64,000 nucleotides of DNA from Microbacterium testaceum. Its GTDB lineage: Bacteria; Actinomycetota; Actinomycetes; Actinomycetales; Microbacteriaceae. The notes under the pieces were generated by a model. It was given only the letters and a program-made list of their open reading frames with translations. It did not search any database and was not told where the DNA came from. Positions 18,876 to 29,746 of the stretch are shown one piece after another. The DNA is taken from positions 2,356,001 through 2,420,000 of the forward strand of contig NZ_CP121699.1 of assembly GCF_029761935.1 (NCBI RefSeq), given 5' to 3'. The translations under genes and the position numbers were made by a program. Each line of letters starts with the position of its first letter. Positions within the stretch are counted from its first letter, which is position 1.

Positions 18876-19108
18876 GCCGACGCCGCGAGAACGACGGCGG
18901 GGGCTTCGGCGACGCGCCGGGGTGTCGGCATCCCGGAACGGCGTGTCTCTCGCGCCGCCCGCCGTCGTGGTCGCGGTGCGGCCGGCCGGCGGGAGCGGAC
19001 GCGGCGCGGGTCGGTGGGGATCCGGCCGTACCCGTCGGTGCGGACGAGCCACACCGTTCCGACGATGCCGGCGACGGCCAGGATGCCGAGAGCGATGAAG
19101 TAAGCCAT
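18812..19108 (-). CDS. Small single-span membrane protein
   Basis: 98 residues: a clear N-terminal membrane helix (MAYFIALGILAVAGIVGTVW) followed by VRTDGYGRIPTDPRRVRSRR and a long Arg/Pro/Ala-rich cytoplasmic tail. The ATG at 19108 is preferred because the helix starts there; codons further upstream encode Cys/Ser-rich sequence unlike protein. The DGYGRxPTDP segment recurs, from memory, in small actinobacterial membrane proteins of unknown function. The last about 60 bp overlap the 3' end of the convergent glycosyltransferase gene, which makes the exact C-terminus less certain than the helix. Confidence 0.6.
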   Translation of the reverse strand: MAYFIALGILAVAGIVGTVWLVRTDGYGRIPTDPRRVRSRRPAAPRPRRRAARETRRSGMPTPRRVAEAPAVVLAASAQRPSATARVYTSTIAAVRED

Positions 19109-19194
19109 GACCGAAAAGCTACGACTGGAGCAATCCGGCCACGAGTGGCATGATGGACGGCATCCGTCCGATTTCTGCCACACCGGAGGTTTTC

Positions 19195-20199
19195 ATGCGA
19201 TCGGTCGCCGTCGTCACCCAGCCGGGGTTCGCTCCGTTCGAGTTCGGTCTCGCGTGCGAGGCGTTCGGCCTCGACCGCGGCGATGACGACATCCCCAACT
19301 TCGACTTCCGCATCGTGGCCCCCGACCCCGGCGTGGTCCCCTCGAACATCGGGTTCTCGATCAACGTCGAGCACGGTCTCGAGGCGGCTGCCGATGTCGA
19401 CATCCTCGTGCTCGCGCCCATTCCCCGGGAGCAGTGGGATGCCGTCGACCCCCGCGTGATCGAGGTCGTGCGTGCGGCGCACGAGCGCGGCGCCTGGCTG
19501 TTGAGCGTGTGCAGCGGGTCGTTCGTGCTCGCGGCATCCGGTGTTCTGGACGGAAGACGCGCGACGACCCACTGGCGCTACGCCGACACCATGGCGCGCA
19601 TGTATCCCCGCATCGAGGTCGACCCCGACGTGCTCTACGTGCAGTCGGGCAGCATCATCACCAGTGCCGGGACGGCGGCCGGGCTCGACGCCTGCCTGCA
19701 CCTGCTGCGCCAGGAGCTCGGCTCCGAGCTCGCCAACCGCATCGCCCGTCGCATGGTCGTCGCGCCCCAGCGCGACGGGGGGCAGGCTCAGTTCATCGCC
19801 TCGCCCATTCCGGTCGACTCCTCGCTCTCGCTCGCCCCGGTGACCGAGTGGATGCTGCAGAACCTGGATGCCGAGCTCTCGGTCGACCGGCTCGCCGCTC
19901 GCGCCCACATGTCGCCGCGCACCTTCGCTCGGCGGTTCAAGGCCGACCTGGGGGCCACACCGGCGGCGTGGCTCGCGCGCCAACGTCTGCTGCACGCCCA
20001 GCGACTGCTCGAAGAGACCGACCTCGGCCTGGACCGCATCGCGGCGGAGTGCGGGTTCGGGTCCGCGGCGGTGCTGCGACAGAACTTCGCCCGCACGATG
20101 GGGCTGACCCCGACGGCCTACCGGGCGCGGTTCTCGTGCGCGGGGGAGGCGGCATCCGGCTCCGTCGTGGCGGCGACCGCCGAGCCCGTCCCGGCCTGA
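19195..20199 (+). CDS. GlxA-type AraC-family regulator with DJ-1/PfpI domain
   Basis: A 334-residue transcriptional activator. The N-terminal half (about 1-170) is a class-I glutamine-amidotransferase-like (DJ-1/PfpI) domain with the nucleophile-elbow sequence [15 protein letters not shown] and [12 protein letters not shown]. The C-terminal about 110 residues are a double helix-turn-helix AraC DNA-binding domain ([21 protein letters not shown] and [17 protein letters not shown]). ATG at 19195 follows GGAGGT by four bases. It resembles regulators of amino-acid or quaternary-amine catabolism, but no obvious target operon is adjacent, so its effector is unknown. Confidence 0.9.
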   Translation: MRSVAVVTQPGFAPFEFGLACEAFGLDRGDDDIPNFDFRIVAPDPGVVPSNIGFSINVEHGLEAAADVDILVLAPIPREQWDAVDPRVIEVVRAAHERGAWLLSVCSGSFVLAASGVLDGRRATTHWRYADTMARMYPRIEVDPDVLYVQSGSIITSAGTAAGLDACLHLLRQELGSELANRIARRMVVAPQRDGGQAQFIASPIPVDSSLSLAPVTEWMLQNLDAELSVDRLAARAHMSPRTFARRFKADLGATPAAWLARQRLLHAQRLLEETDLGLDRIAAECGFGSAAVLRQNFARTMGLTPTAYRARFSCAGEAASGSVVAATAEPVPA

Positions 20200-20288
20200 G
20201 TCGCGCCGCGCGCGGGCCCGCGCGCCGCCCTCCCGCGGGGAGCCCAAGGTCCCGGCATCCATTGCTCTCCACACGCCTCACTGCTAAA

Positions 20289-20309
20289 CTTGAGTCAACG
20301 CAACTCAAG
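20289..20309 (+). promoter_or_regulatory. Perfect HAIR operator (HspR box) before clpB
   Basis: CTTGAGT-CAACGCA-ACTCAAG is an exact match to the HspR consensus CTTGAGT-N7-ACTCAAG, 27 bp upstream of the clpB start. HspR encoded at 10943 should repress clpB here. Confidence 0.93.
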
Positions 20310-20336
20310 TTTGCGAACAGACTTTCAGGAGACCAC

Positions 20337-22535
<2,199 letters not shown>

Positions 22536-22543
22536 AGCCCCGT

Positions 22544-22582
22544 CCAGAAGAGGGGATGCCACCACGGCATCCCCTCTTCTGG
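22544..22582 (+). terminator. Terminator of clpB
   Basis: A perfect 17-bp stem (CCAGAAGAGGGGATGCC / GGCATCCCCTCTTCTGG) with a 5-nt loop lies 9 bp after the clpB stop. Confidence 0.9.
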
Positions 22583-22608
22583 CCTACCGGCCCCGTTAGC
22601 CTGGCGCC

Positions 22609-23076
22609 ATGACGATCGCAACGGCCGACCTGTACGACGAGCGCGGCGACGAACTCGACTCGCTCTCTCTCGCGATGATCGACCTCGGCGGGCACGTCGC
22701 CTTCGACGGACCGATCCGCACCGTCCGCTGCCACCGCGACAATGCGCTGGTCAAGAGAGTGCTCGCGACCCCCGGCGACGGAGCCGTGCTCGTGGTCGAC
22801 GGCGGTGGTTCGCTCGAGTCGGCGCTCGTGGGCGACCTGATCGCCGCGTCCGCGGTCGACAACGGGTGGGCGGGGGTCATCGTGAACGGGGCGATCCGCG
22901 ACCGCGCGGCGATGGCCGAGCTGCCCCTGGGGGTCAAGGCGCTCGGCTCGAACCCCCGCAAGAGCGCGAAGGACGGCGCGGGCGAGGTCGACGTGACGGT
23001 GACCATCGCGGGGGTCGTCTTCGCGCCGGGACGCCACGTGTGGGCGGACGCCGACGGGGTGCTCGTGGAGCGCTGA
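22609..23076 (+). CDS. rraA: RraA-family protein (RNase E inhibitor / HMG-aldolase-like)
   Basis: A 155-residue RraA-fold protein: VDGGGSLESALVGDLIAASA, GWAGVIVNGAIRDRAAM and the ALGSNPRKS segment are diagnostic. In E. coli RraA trimers bind and inhibit RNase E; other members are divalent-metal aldolases, and the GxIRD Arg-Asp pair present here (GAIRD) is the aldolase-type active-site signature. Either role is possible. TAGCCT stands six bases before the ATG, suggesting a leaderless transcript separate from clpB. Confidence 0.88.
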   Translation: MTIATADLYDERGDELDSLSLAMIDLGGHVAFDGPIRTVRCHRDNALVKRVLATPGDGAVLVVDGGGSLESALVGDLIAASAVDNGWAGVIVNGAIRDRAAMAELPLGVKALGSNPRKSAKDGAGEVDVTVTIAGVVFAPGRHVWADADGVLVER

Positions 23077-23188
23077 GCGCGCGTTCCGAGAGCCGACGCG
23101 TCCTACGCGAGAGTGACGGCGCGTCGGCGGAAGCCGCTTCGGCGCGGCCCGGGCACCTCCTCCGCCCGTCGGGCCGGGCGCCCATGAG

Positions 23189-23246
23189 GAACGCCGCCCG
23201 AGCGAGACACGACGCAACGGTGCGTGTCTCACTCGAGACGGCGTTC
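23189..23246. terminator. Large bidirectional terminator between rraA and nitroreductase
   Basis: An outer stem GAACGCCG / CGGCGTTC encloses an inner stem GAGCGAGACACG / CGTGTCTCACTC (one G-U pair) in the gap between convergent genes. Confidence 0.7.
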
Positions 23247-23266
23247 TTCGAGCGGGATGCCGGGGC

Positions 23267-23851
23267 TCAGTCGTCGACGAGCAGCGACTCCTCGACCGTG
23301 CGACGCTGGCGAGGGGCGAGCTCGCGCTGACGCAGGCCCTCTTCGGCCGCGTCGACGTCGCCGAGCGCGCCGACGGCGATCACGGTGACCGGGGTGAAAC
23401 GCGCGTCGATGTCGAAGGCGGCGCGCAACTCGTCGGCCACGAAGCCGCCCATCTGGTGGGTCGAGAGGCCCTCGGCGTGCGCCTGCACGGTGAAGTGCGC
23501 GGCGGCCTGGCCGCTGTCGTAGAGCGCCCAGGTGCGCGCTTCGCCGTCTTCGGTCTCGGTTTCGGCGAGCACCACGAGGAGGGCGCCGGCGTCGGGTGCC
23601 CAGGCCTGGTTGAAGCCCATGAGAGCCGAGACGACCTTTTCGTGGGCGGCGGTCCCGCGGCGCGCGACGATGAAGCGCCACGGCTGGAAGTTCATGCCCG
23701 AGGGGGCCCAACGGGCGGCCTCGAGGGCGGAGCGCAGAGCGGCTTCGTCGATCGGCGTCTCGGGGTCGAAGACGCGGGTGCTCCAGCGCTCGGCGAGCAC
23801 GTCGAGGATGGGAGCGTCGGTGGGGGCGGTGCGGTCGAGCGTGAGAGACAT
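23267..23851 (-). CDS. Nitroreductase-family FMN oxidoreductase
   Basis: A 194-residue predicted flavin-dependent nitroreductase-fold enzyme. The start of the fold is ILDVLAERWSTRVFDPETPI, with conserved Arg residues for FMN phosphate; ALEAARWAPSGMNFQPWRFI is the hallmark second motif, and AEGLSTHQMGGFVADELRAA the third. The family reduces nitro groups, quinones or enones with NAD(P)H. ATG at 23851 follows GGAGAA on the minus strand; codons upstream give no conserved sequence. It is a monocistronic unit convergent with rraA. Confidence 0.88.
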   Translation of the reverse strand: MSLTLDRTAPTDAPILDVLAERWSTRVFDPETPIDEAALRSALEAARWAPSGMNFQPWRFIVARRGTAAHEKVVSALMGFNQAWAPDAGALLVVLAETETEDGEARTWALYDSGQAAAHFTVQAHAEGLSTHQMGGFVADELRAAFDIDARFTPVTVIAVGALGDVDAAEEGLRQRELAPRQRRTVEESLLVDD

Positions 23852-24010
23852 GGGTTCTCCTGAGAACGGGGACGGATGCGGGACGCCGTTGACCCGCACC
23901 ATTGAACGCCGTCGCCGCGCGACGTGTTCCCGTGTGAACTTATGCGTCTCTGATGAGGAGCCGACCCTCATCCCGCGCCGCCGGGTGATGGCGGCGTGCC
24001 GCGGGATCGG

Positions 24011-25372
24011 TCAGTCGTTCCAGGACGACGGTCCCGCGGTGCCCGCCGGGTACTCGTCGAGAGGCACCTCGTTCTTGCGCCACGCGTCGATGACGGGCTG
24101 CACGATGCGCCAGCACTGCTCGGCCGCGTCGCCGCGGACGGCGAGCATGGCGTCTCCGTCGAGGATGCCCGAGAGCACCTCGCCGTAGGCCTTGAGGGCG
24201 CCCTCGCCGAGGTGGGTCGACAGGTTCACCCGCTCGAGGTCGAGCGGGTCGTCGGCGCCGTTGATGTTCAGGCCGAGGCTGATCGTGTCGGGGCCGAGCG
24301 AGAACACCATCTCGGAGGGCTCGCTCTCGCCGACGAAGCCGACGGGGAGGTGCCGCACGGGCTTGAACGCGACCGTGACGGCCGGGTCGCCCGCGCCGAG
24401 CGCCTTGCCGGACCGCAGCAGGATCGGAACCCCCTGCCAGCGGGCCGTGCGCACCTCGACGGTCATCTCGGCCAGGGTCTCGGTGCCCCGCGACGCGTCG
24501 ACGCCCGGCTCGTCGACGTACGAGGGGAAGTGGCGGTCGCCCACATCGCCCGCGGTGTAGCGTGCGCGGCGGGAGTTCGCGACCGGGTCGTCGTCTTTGA
24601 CGTGCGTCGCACGCAGGACCGCGGAGGTCGCGTCGCGCAGGTCGAGTTGATCGAGGGATGCCGGGGGCTCCATCGTGACGAACGCCATGACCTGCAGGAG
24701 GTGGCTCTGGATCATGTCGACCAGGGCGCCGGCGGCGTCGTAGTACCCGGCCCGGCCCTCGAGGCCGAGGGCCTCGGGGAAGTCGATGCGGATGGAGGCG
24801 ATGTCGTCGGCCGACCAGACGCTCTCGATGATGCGGTTCGCGAAGCGCGTTCCGAGCAGGTTCAGCACGGTCGAGCGGCCGAGGAAGTGATCGATGCGGA
24901 AGACCTGGTCTTCGGGCACGAGGGTCGCCAGCTGCGTGTTGAGCGTGTGCGCGCTCGCCTCGTCGGTGCCGAACGGTTTCTCGAGGGCCAGGACCGTGCC
25001 CTCGGGGATGGTCACGTCGCTCAGCGCGAGGCAGGCCTTCTCGGTGACGGCCGGGGGCACCGCGAAGTACAGCGCGGGGCGGCCATCGGCGTCGTCGAGG
25101 AGCTTCTGCAGGTCGTCGGCCTTCGTGATGTCGGCCTGTGAGTACGTTGTGTCGGAGACCGCGGCGAACGCGGAGTCGGCATCCATCGTCTGGAAGGCCT
25201 TGCGCACGACCTCGCGCCAGTGCTCGTCGGTCCAGTCCTCCATGCCCGCCCCGTGCAGGCGCACCGATCGCTTCGGTTCGCGCGAGAGCAGCTGGCCGAG
25301 GGCCGGGAGGAGCAGTCGCGAGGTGAGGTCGCCCGAAGCGCCCAGGATGATCAGGGTGGTGTCCGCCGCCAT
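24011..25372 (-). CDS. zwf: Glucose-6-phosphate dehydrogenase family protein
   Basis: A 453-residue enzyme of the oxidative pentose phosphate pathway. The dinucleotide motif is LGASGDLTSRLL (about 10-21), EKPFG is at about 131, and the catalytic His lies in RIDHFLGRSTVLNLLGTRFA (about 159 onward; the usual form is RIDHYLGKE). The signature is slightly divergent (Phe for Tyr and Arg-Ser for Lys-Glu), so it may be a paralogue rather than the main Zwf, which in actinobacteria usually sits in a tkt-tal-zwf-opcA cluster. None of those neighbours is here. TACGGT stands six bases before the ATG. Confidence 0.85.
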   Translation of the reverse strand: MAADTTLIILGASGDLTSRLLLPALGQLLSREPKRSVRLHGAGMEDWTDEHWREVVRKAFQTMDADSAFAAVSDTTYSQADITKADDLQKLLDDADGRPALYFAVPPAVTEKACLALSDVTIPEGTVLALEKPFGTDEASAHTLNTQLATLVPEDQVFRIDHFLGRSTVLNLLGTRFANRIIESVWSADDIASIRIDFPEALGLEGRAGYYDAAGALVDMIQSHLLQVMAFVTMEPPASLDQLDLRDATSAVLRATHVKDDDPVANSRRARYTAGDVGDRHFPSYVDEPGVDASRGTETLAEMTVEVRTARWQGVPILLRSGKALGAGDPAVTVAFKPVRHLPVGFVGESEPSEMVFSLGPDTISLGLNINGADDPLDLERVNLSTHLGEGALKAYGEVLSGILDGDAMLAVRGDAAEQCWRIVQPVIDAWRKNEVPLDEYPAGTAGPSSWND

Positions 25373-25485
25373 GGGGCCACCGTAGCGCTCGGTTGCGACA
25401 TCGCCGTGCCGCTTGCAGCGGGCGCATGGATGCCACTAGCGCGATGTTCGGCCATGATGTCGGCGGCACCTGCCACAATCCGAGG

Positions 25486-27267
25486 GTGACGACTCCGATC
25501 GAGGACTACGCGGTCCTCAGCAACTGCCGATCCGCCGCTCTCGTTTCCTCTGCCGGGAGCGTCGACTGGTTGTGCATGCCGCGGTACGACAGCGGATCGA
25601 TGTTCGGTGCCCTGCTGGGTGACGAGTCCCACGGGGCGTGGTCGCTGCGTCCGGCCGATCCCGAGGCCACAGCGACAAGGCGCTACGACGGGGACACCTT
25701 CGTCCTCGTCACGCGATGGGAGACCGCTACGGGAGTCGCCGACGTCTACGACGCGATGCCGGTCGACGAGGGTGTCGAGGCGCTCATCCGCCGCGTGGTC
25801 GGGGTGTCGGGGGAGGTCGACTTCGTCAGCGAGGTGCGGCTCCGCTTCGATTACGCCCGCGCCGTGCCGTGGGTGCGCCAGGTCGGCCGCGGCGACGAGC
25901 ACGCCATCCTGGCCGTCGCCGGACCCGACGCCGTCACCCTCCGGGGCCCCCGCCTCATCGCCGTCGACACCGCCCACCGCGGCCGATGGACGACGGTCGC
26001 GGGCGCGAGCATCGACTCGGTGCTGGCGTGGGGGCCGTCGTGGCAGGATCCGCCGGCGCCGTTCAACGTCGAGGCGGCGCTCGAGCGGACCCGCGAATGG
26101 TGGGCCGCGTGGGCCGACCGGGTGCAGTCGGCCGGTACGCACGCGGCACTCGTCACCCGCTCGCTCATGGTTCTCCGCGCCCTGACCCACTCCGAGACGG
26201 GCGGCATCGTCGCGGCGGCGACCACCTCGCTCCCCGAGGCGTTCGGCGGATCGCGCAACTGGGACTACCGCTACGTCTGGCTGCGCGACGCCGCCCTCAC
26301 GCTGAGCGCGTACATCGATCACGGGTACCTCGACGCGGCCCACCGCTGGCGCAACTGGCTCCTGCGGGCGATCGCGGGCGATCCGGCGGACGTGCAGATC
26401 ATGTACGGCATCGCGGGCGAGCGCGACCTTCCCGAGCGCGAGATCTCCGGTCTTCCCGGCTACGGGGGCGCGGCCCCCGTGCGCATCGGCAACGGCGCGG
26501 TCGATCAGTACCAGGCCGACGTCATCGGCGAGGTCATGGTGGCCCTCGAGGCGGCTCGTGACGCCGGCGTCGAAGAGACGACGTTCTCGTGGGCCCTGCA
26601 GCGTGCGCTCCTCGATCAACTGGCCGGCGAGGTCGATCGCCCCGATCTTGGCATCTGGGAGATGCGCGGCGACCCGCACTTCTTCACGCACTCGCGGGCG
26701 ATGGTGTGGGCCGCGTTCGACCGTGGCATCCGGGCCGTCGAAGAGGGCGGGCGCGATGGCGACGTCGAGACCTGGCGCACGCTGCGCGACCGGGTCCGGG
26801 CCGACATCGACGCGCACGGCGTGCACGCCGGCGGGTGGTTCACCCAGCACTTCGAGACCGACGAGGTCGACGCCTCGCTGCTCGTGTTGCCGCAGGTGGG
26901 CTTCTGCGCCTACGACGATCCGCGCATGCTCGCCACCGTGGCGCGCATGGAAGAGACGCTCATGCCCGACGGCTGGCTGCTGCGGTACCGGACGACGGGT
27001 GTCGACGGTCTCACCGGCGACGAGCACCCCTTCCTCGCGTGCTCGTTCTGGCTGGTCGGCCAGTACGCCCACAGCGGGCGCCGCGACGAGGCTCTCGCTC
27101 TCATGCAGCGGCTGACCGCAGTGGCCAACGATCTCGGCCTGCTGTCCGAGGAGTTCGACCCGACGACCGGTCGACAGGCCGGGAACACCCCGCAGGCGCT
27201 CTCGCACCTCGCTCTGGTGGGCGCCGCCGACGCCCTCGACGCCACGGCGCCCGCCCGCGAGGACTGA
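25486..27267 (+). CDS. Glycoside hydrolase family 15 protein (trehalase/glucoamylase-like)
   Basis: 593 residues: an N-terminal beta-sandwich domain (IEDYAVLSNCRSAALVSSAG onward) and an (alpha/alpha)6 catalytic barrel. Conserved GH15 landmarks are SRNWDYRYVWLRDA, GIWEMRGDPHFFTHSRAMVW (with the probable catalytic Glu), and HPFLACSFWLVGQYA. In mycobacteria GH15 proteins hydrolyse trehalose; others release glucose from glucans, so the substrate is open. No signal peptide is seen, so it is probably cytosolic. The GTG start is six bases after CACAAT. It is divergent from the glucose-6-phosphate dehydrogenase gene, a sensible pairing if it releases glucose, though that link is inference. Confidence 0.85.
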   Translation: MTTPIEDYAVLSNCRSAALVSSAGSVDWLCMPRYDSGSMFGALLGDESHGAWSLRPADPEATATRRYDGDTFVLVTRWETATGVADVYDAMPVDEGVEALIRRVVGVSGEVDFVSEVRLRFDYARAVPWVRQVGRGDEHAILAVAGPDAVTLRGPRLIAVDTAHRGRWTTVAGASIDSVLAWGPSWQDPPAPFNVEAALERTREWWAAWADRVQSAGTHAALVTRSLMVLRALTHSETGGIVAAATTSLPEAFGGSRNWDYRYVWLRDAALTLSAYIDHGYLDAAHRWRNWLLRAIAGDPADVQIMYGIAGERDLPEREISGLPGYGGAAPVRIGNGAVDQYQADVIGEVMVALEAARDAGVEETTFSWALQRALLDQLAGEVDRPDLGIWEMRGDPHFFTHSRAMVWAAFDRGIRAVEEGGRDGDVETWRTLRDRVRADIDAHGVHAGGWFTQHFETDEVDASLLVLPQVGFCAYDDPRMLATVARMEETLMPDGWLLRYRTTGVDGLTGDEHPFLACSFWLVGQYAHSGRRDEALALMQRLTAVANDLGLLSEEFDPTTGRQAGNTPQALSHLALVGAADALDATAPARED

Positions 27268-27307
27268 GTCGGGCCCGGTCGCGCCGACCCGGGCCTAGAG
27301 TCGACGC

Positions 27308-28090
27308 ATGGACGACGACGTCGAGCTGCACCGCCTGCGCGAGCGCGTGTACGGGGCCGAGGGAGCCACGGCGACGCCCGACATGATCGAGCGCCTCGCC
27401 GAGCTCGAGGAACGCGCGCGTCGCTCCGCCGTCCCCGTCACGGTCGCGGCACCCGCCCCCGTCGGAGCGCTCGATCCCACGTGGCCCTCGTCCCCCGTCG
27501 GCCCCCGGGCCGACCCCTCGACGGCCTCTGACGTCTTCGCCTCCACGCTCGGCACGTCGGCACCGGCTGGCGACGCGGACCGCACCCGCGCCACGATCCC
27601 GGATGCGGCCTCCTCGCCATCGCGCCGCCTCCTCCGCATCGTCGCGACCGTCGTCGGCGCCCTCGTCGTGCTCGGGATCGGCATCGCGATCGGGGCGAGC
27701 ACGGCGCCGACCGTGGCGGCGACCCCCGACCCCGCGGCGGCGGCCCTTCCCGAACTGACGTTCCCGCAGACGGTCGAGGACGTCATCTCGGCCGAGATCC
27801 TGCGCGACAGCGGGATCGACGCCGGAAGCACGCGCTACATCGCCACGGTCAGCGACTTCCGCATCTACCTCGCCCAACCCGACGACGGGGACGGGCGCTG
27901 CATCGTGACGTTCACGTCCACCGACAACCGTCCGTGGTCGGCCGGATGCGCGAGCGGAGCGCAGGAGGGAGCCGCGATCTTCGGTGTCGACGAGGGTCTG
28001 ACCGTCGCGATCGGCGACCCCGACGGTTCCGACGTCACCGGCATCCCGATCCGTCTGTCACCGAGCGTCACGGCCTACGTGGCGCAATAG
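27308..28090 (+). CDS. Hypothetical single-span membrane protein with extracytoplasmic domain
   Basis: 260 residues in three parts. The cytoplasmic segment starts DDDVELHRLRERVYGAEG and continues as Pro/Ala/Thr-rich linker to about 100. A membrane helix (LRIVATVVGALVVLGIGIAI) follows at about 114-133. The exported C-terminal domain (about 150-260) contains two Cys that could form a disulfide (GRCIVTFTS and SAGCAS). The ATG follows TAGAGT by six bases. A VOC-family gene follows 14 bp downstream and is likely cotranscribed. I do not recognise the family. Confidence 0.75.
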   Translation: MDDDVELHRLRERVYGAEGATATPDMIERLAELEERARRSAVPVTVAAPAPVGALDPTWPSSPVGPRADPSTASDVFASTLGTSAPAGDADRTRATIPDAASSPSRRLLRIVATVVGALVVLGIGIAIGASTAPTVAATPDPAAAALPELTFPQTVEDVISAEILRDSGIDAGSTRYIATVSDFRIYLAQPDDGDGRCIVTFTSTDNRPWSAGCASGAQEGAAIFGVDEGLTVAIGDPDGSDVTGIPIRLSPSVTAYVAQ

Positions 28091-28104
28091 CGAAGGAGAA
28101 CATC

Positions 28105-28485
28105 ATGTTCCGTCCCGATGGCGCCTTTTCGGGGTTCGCGGTCGACGACCTCGAGGCCGCTCACCGCTTCTACGCGGACACCCTCGGACTCCGGGTGGAG
28201 GTGCTCGAGGGGTCGGGGTTCCTCACGCTCCATCTGGGGTCCGGAGGGCGCGTCCTCGTCTACGGCAAGCCGCACCACGAGCCCGCGTCGTTCACCGTGC
28301 TCAACTTCCCGGTGGCCGACGTCGAGGCGGCCGTCGACGATCTGCGCTCGCGCGGCGTCGACACGAAGATCTACGACGACGCCGACTTCCCGACGGACTC
28401 GCGCGGGATCATGCGCGAGGGCGGTCCGCTGGTCGCCTGGTTCCGCGATCCGGCGGGCAACGTTCTCGCCGTCCTCGACGAGTGA
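28105..28485 (+). CDS. VOC (glyoxalase/bleomycin-resistance fold) family protein
   Basis: A 126-residue single VOC domain with two beta-alpha-beta-beta-beta modules: DLEAAHRFYADTLGLRVEV and VADVEAAVDDLRSRGVDTKI, ending WFRDPAGNVLAVLDE with the typical metal-ligand Glu region of the second module. Family members act as glyoxalases, dioxygenases or drug-binding proteins; the substrate is not predictable. ATG follows GAAGGAGAA at good spacing. It is probably translated with the upstream membrane protein gene and ends 6 bp from a convergent gene. Confidence 0.88.
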   Translation: MFRPDGAFSGFAVDDLEAAHRFYADTLGLRVEVLEGSGFLTLHLGSGGRVLVYGKPHHEPASFTVLNFPVADVEAAVDDLRSRGVDTKIYDDADFPTDSRGIMREGGPLVAWFRDPAGNVLAVLDE

Positions 28486-28491
28486 CCGGGT

Positions 28492-29649
28492 TCACCCGAT
28501 CGGTGTGAGCCGGCTCCCGTCGGCCGAGAGGGTGAAGGATGCTCTGCGGTAGTCGTCGCTGAGTCCGAACGAGACGTCAGGGAGCCCCACGCTCTCGGTG
28601 AACGTGGGGCTTTCGATATCGCCGTCGCTGGTGCGCCTGATGGACACCGGCGTGCCTCCGATCGGAAGGCCGCTCTGCTCCGAGGCCTCCTGAAGGGCGG
28701 GCCACACCCGGTCGAGCGCGACGTCGCTCCACGAGAACTGCTCCTCGGCGACACGGGGCTGGCTCAGCGCGGCTCCGTCGTGGCTGACACGCCCCGCGCG
28801 GAAGTTCCACTCGTCGGTCGCCTGTTCCCCGGGTCGGATCGGGGCATCGACGATCACGGCATCCGGGGTCACGACGATCGAGACCACCTGATCGTGGCCG
28901 ATCTCGGCCTGCACGGCACGCTTCGCCGTCTGCAGGGAGTCGGGGGTGCGCATGTCGGCGTTCCAGCGGCCGTCCTGCCACGCCGCGACCGTGAGCGCGA
29001 TTCCGTCGCGATAGGGCAGGAGCACCACGGTCGCGGCCACGATCGTGGTCACCGCGAACAGGGCCAGGCGCCACGGCCGCCCGCGACGACCCACGCCGAG
29101 CAGGGGGCCGCTCCGGCGCCCGTTGCGGACGCGGGTTCCCGCTTCGATCGGTCGCAACTCGACCGCGGATCGGGCCGGCACGACGAGTCGCGCCCGCTCG
29201 GTGGGGGAGAGCTCGCCGTCGGCGAAGACGACCTCGGGGCCGCCGTCGAGCAGGATCACGACATCGCGCTCGAGGCCCGGCTGATACGCGGCGAGCTCGA
29301 TCAGGGGGACGATCCGACGGAGGGTGGTCGCCCACGCCCCGCCGTCGAGGGCGATCACCGTGACGTCGATCTCGCACACCGGCTGGTCGTTGACGAGGGT
29401 GCCGGTCTGGCGGACCCCGTCGATGCGCGCGTGCCCGAGACGGCGAGCGTCACGGGCCGCGGTGACCGCCGCCGGCGAGGGGAGCGCGGGAGACAGGGAC
29501 TTCGCGACGCCGACGAGCACGGTCGAGATGATGAAGACCGCGAGAGCGATTCCGAAGACCTCGAAACCCGTTTCCTGATCCCCGAGGGCGGCTACCGCGA
29601 GACCGCCGAGGACGGCTCCGAGCGCGAGGAAAGCGAGCAGGCGCAGCAT
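28492..29649 (-). CDS. Hypothetical multi-domain membrane protein
   Basis: 385 residues. Two N-terminal membrane helices (MLRLLAFLALGAVLGGLAVA and FGIALAVFIISTVLVGVA) precede a beta-rich cytoplasmic domain (about 75-170, HARIDGVRQTGTLVNDQPVC onward). A third helix (LALFAVTTIVAATVVLLPY, about 195-215) leads to a second soluble domain of about 170 residues. The middle region looks like the short OB-like domains found in actinobacterial membrane proteins. Function is unknown. The ATG follows TAGGCT by seven bases on the minus strand. Confidence 0.75.
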   Translation of the reverse strand: MLRLLAFLALGAVLGGLAVAALGDQETGFEVFGIALAVFIISTVLVGVAKSLSPALPSPAAVTAARDARRLGHARIDGVRQTGTLVNDQPVCEIDVTVIALDGGAWATTLRRIVPLIELAAYQPGLERDVVILLDGGPEVVFADGELSPTERARLVVPARSAVELRPIEAGTRVRNGRRSGPLLGVGRRGRPWRLALFAVTTIVAATVVLLPYRDGIALTVAAWQDGRWNADMRTPDSLQTAKRAVQAEIGHDQVVSIVVTPDAVIVDAPIRPGEQATDEWNFRAGRVSHDGAALSQPRVAEEQFSWSDVALDRVWPALQEASEQSGLPIGGTPVSIRRTSDGDIESPTFTESVGLPDVSFGLSDDYRRASFTLSADGSRLTPIG

Positions 29650-29688
29650 GTCATCGAGCCTAACGGTGCCTCTTCGCGACGACGAAAA

Positions 29689-29726
29689 GGGCGGGTGGAT
29701 GCCGAAGCCGCAGCATCCACCCGCCC
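29689..29726 (-). terminator. Terminator of the ABC transporter operon
   Basis: A 14-bp perfect stem (GGGCGGGTGGATGC / GCATCCACCCGCCC) closes a 10-nt loop, followed on the minus strand by TTTT. Confidence 0.9.
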
Positions 29727-29746
29727 GCCGACCGGACCCGAACCGG

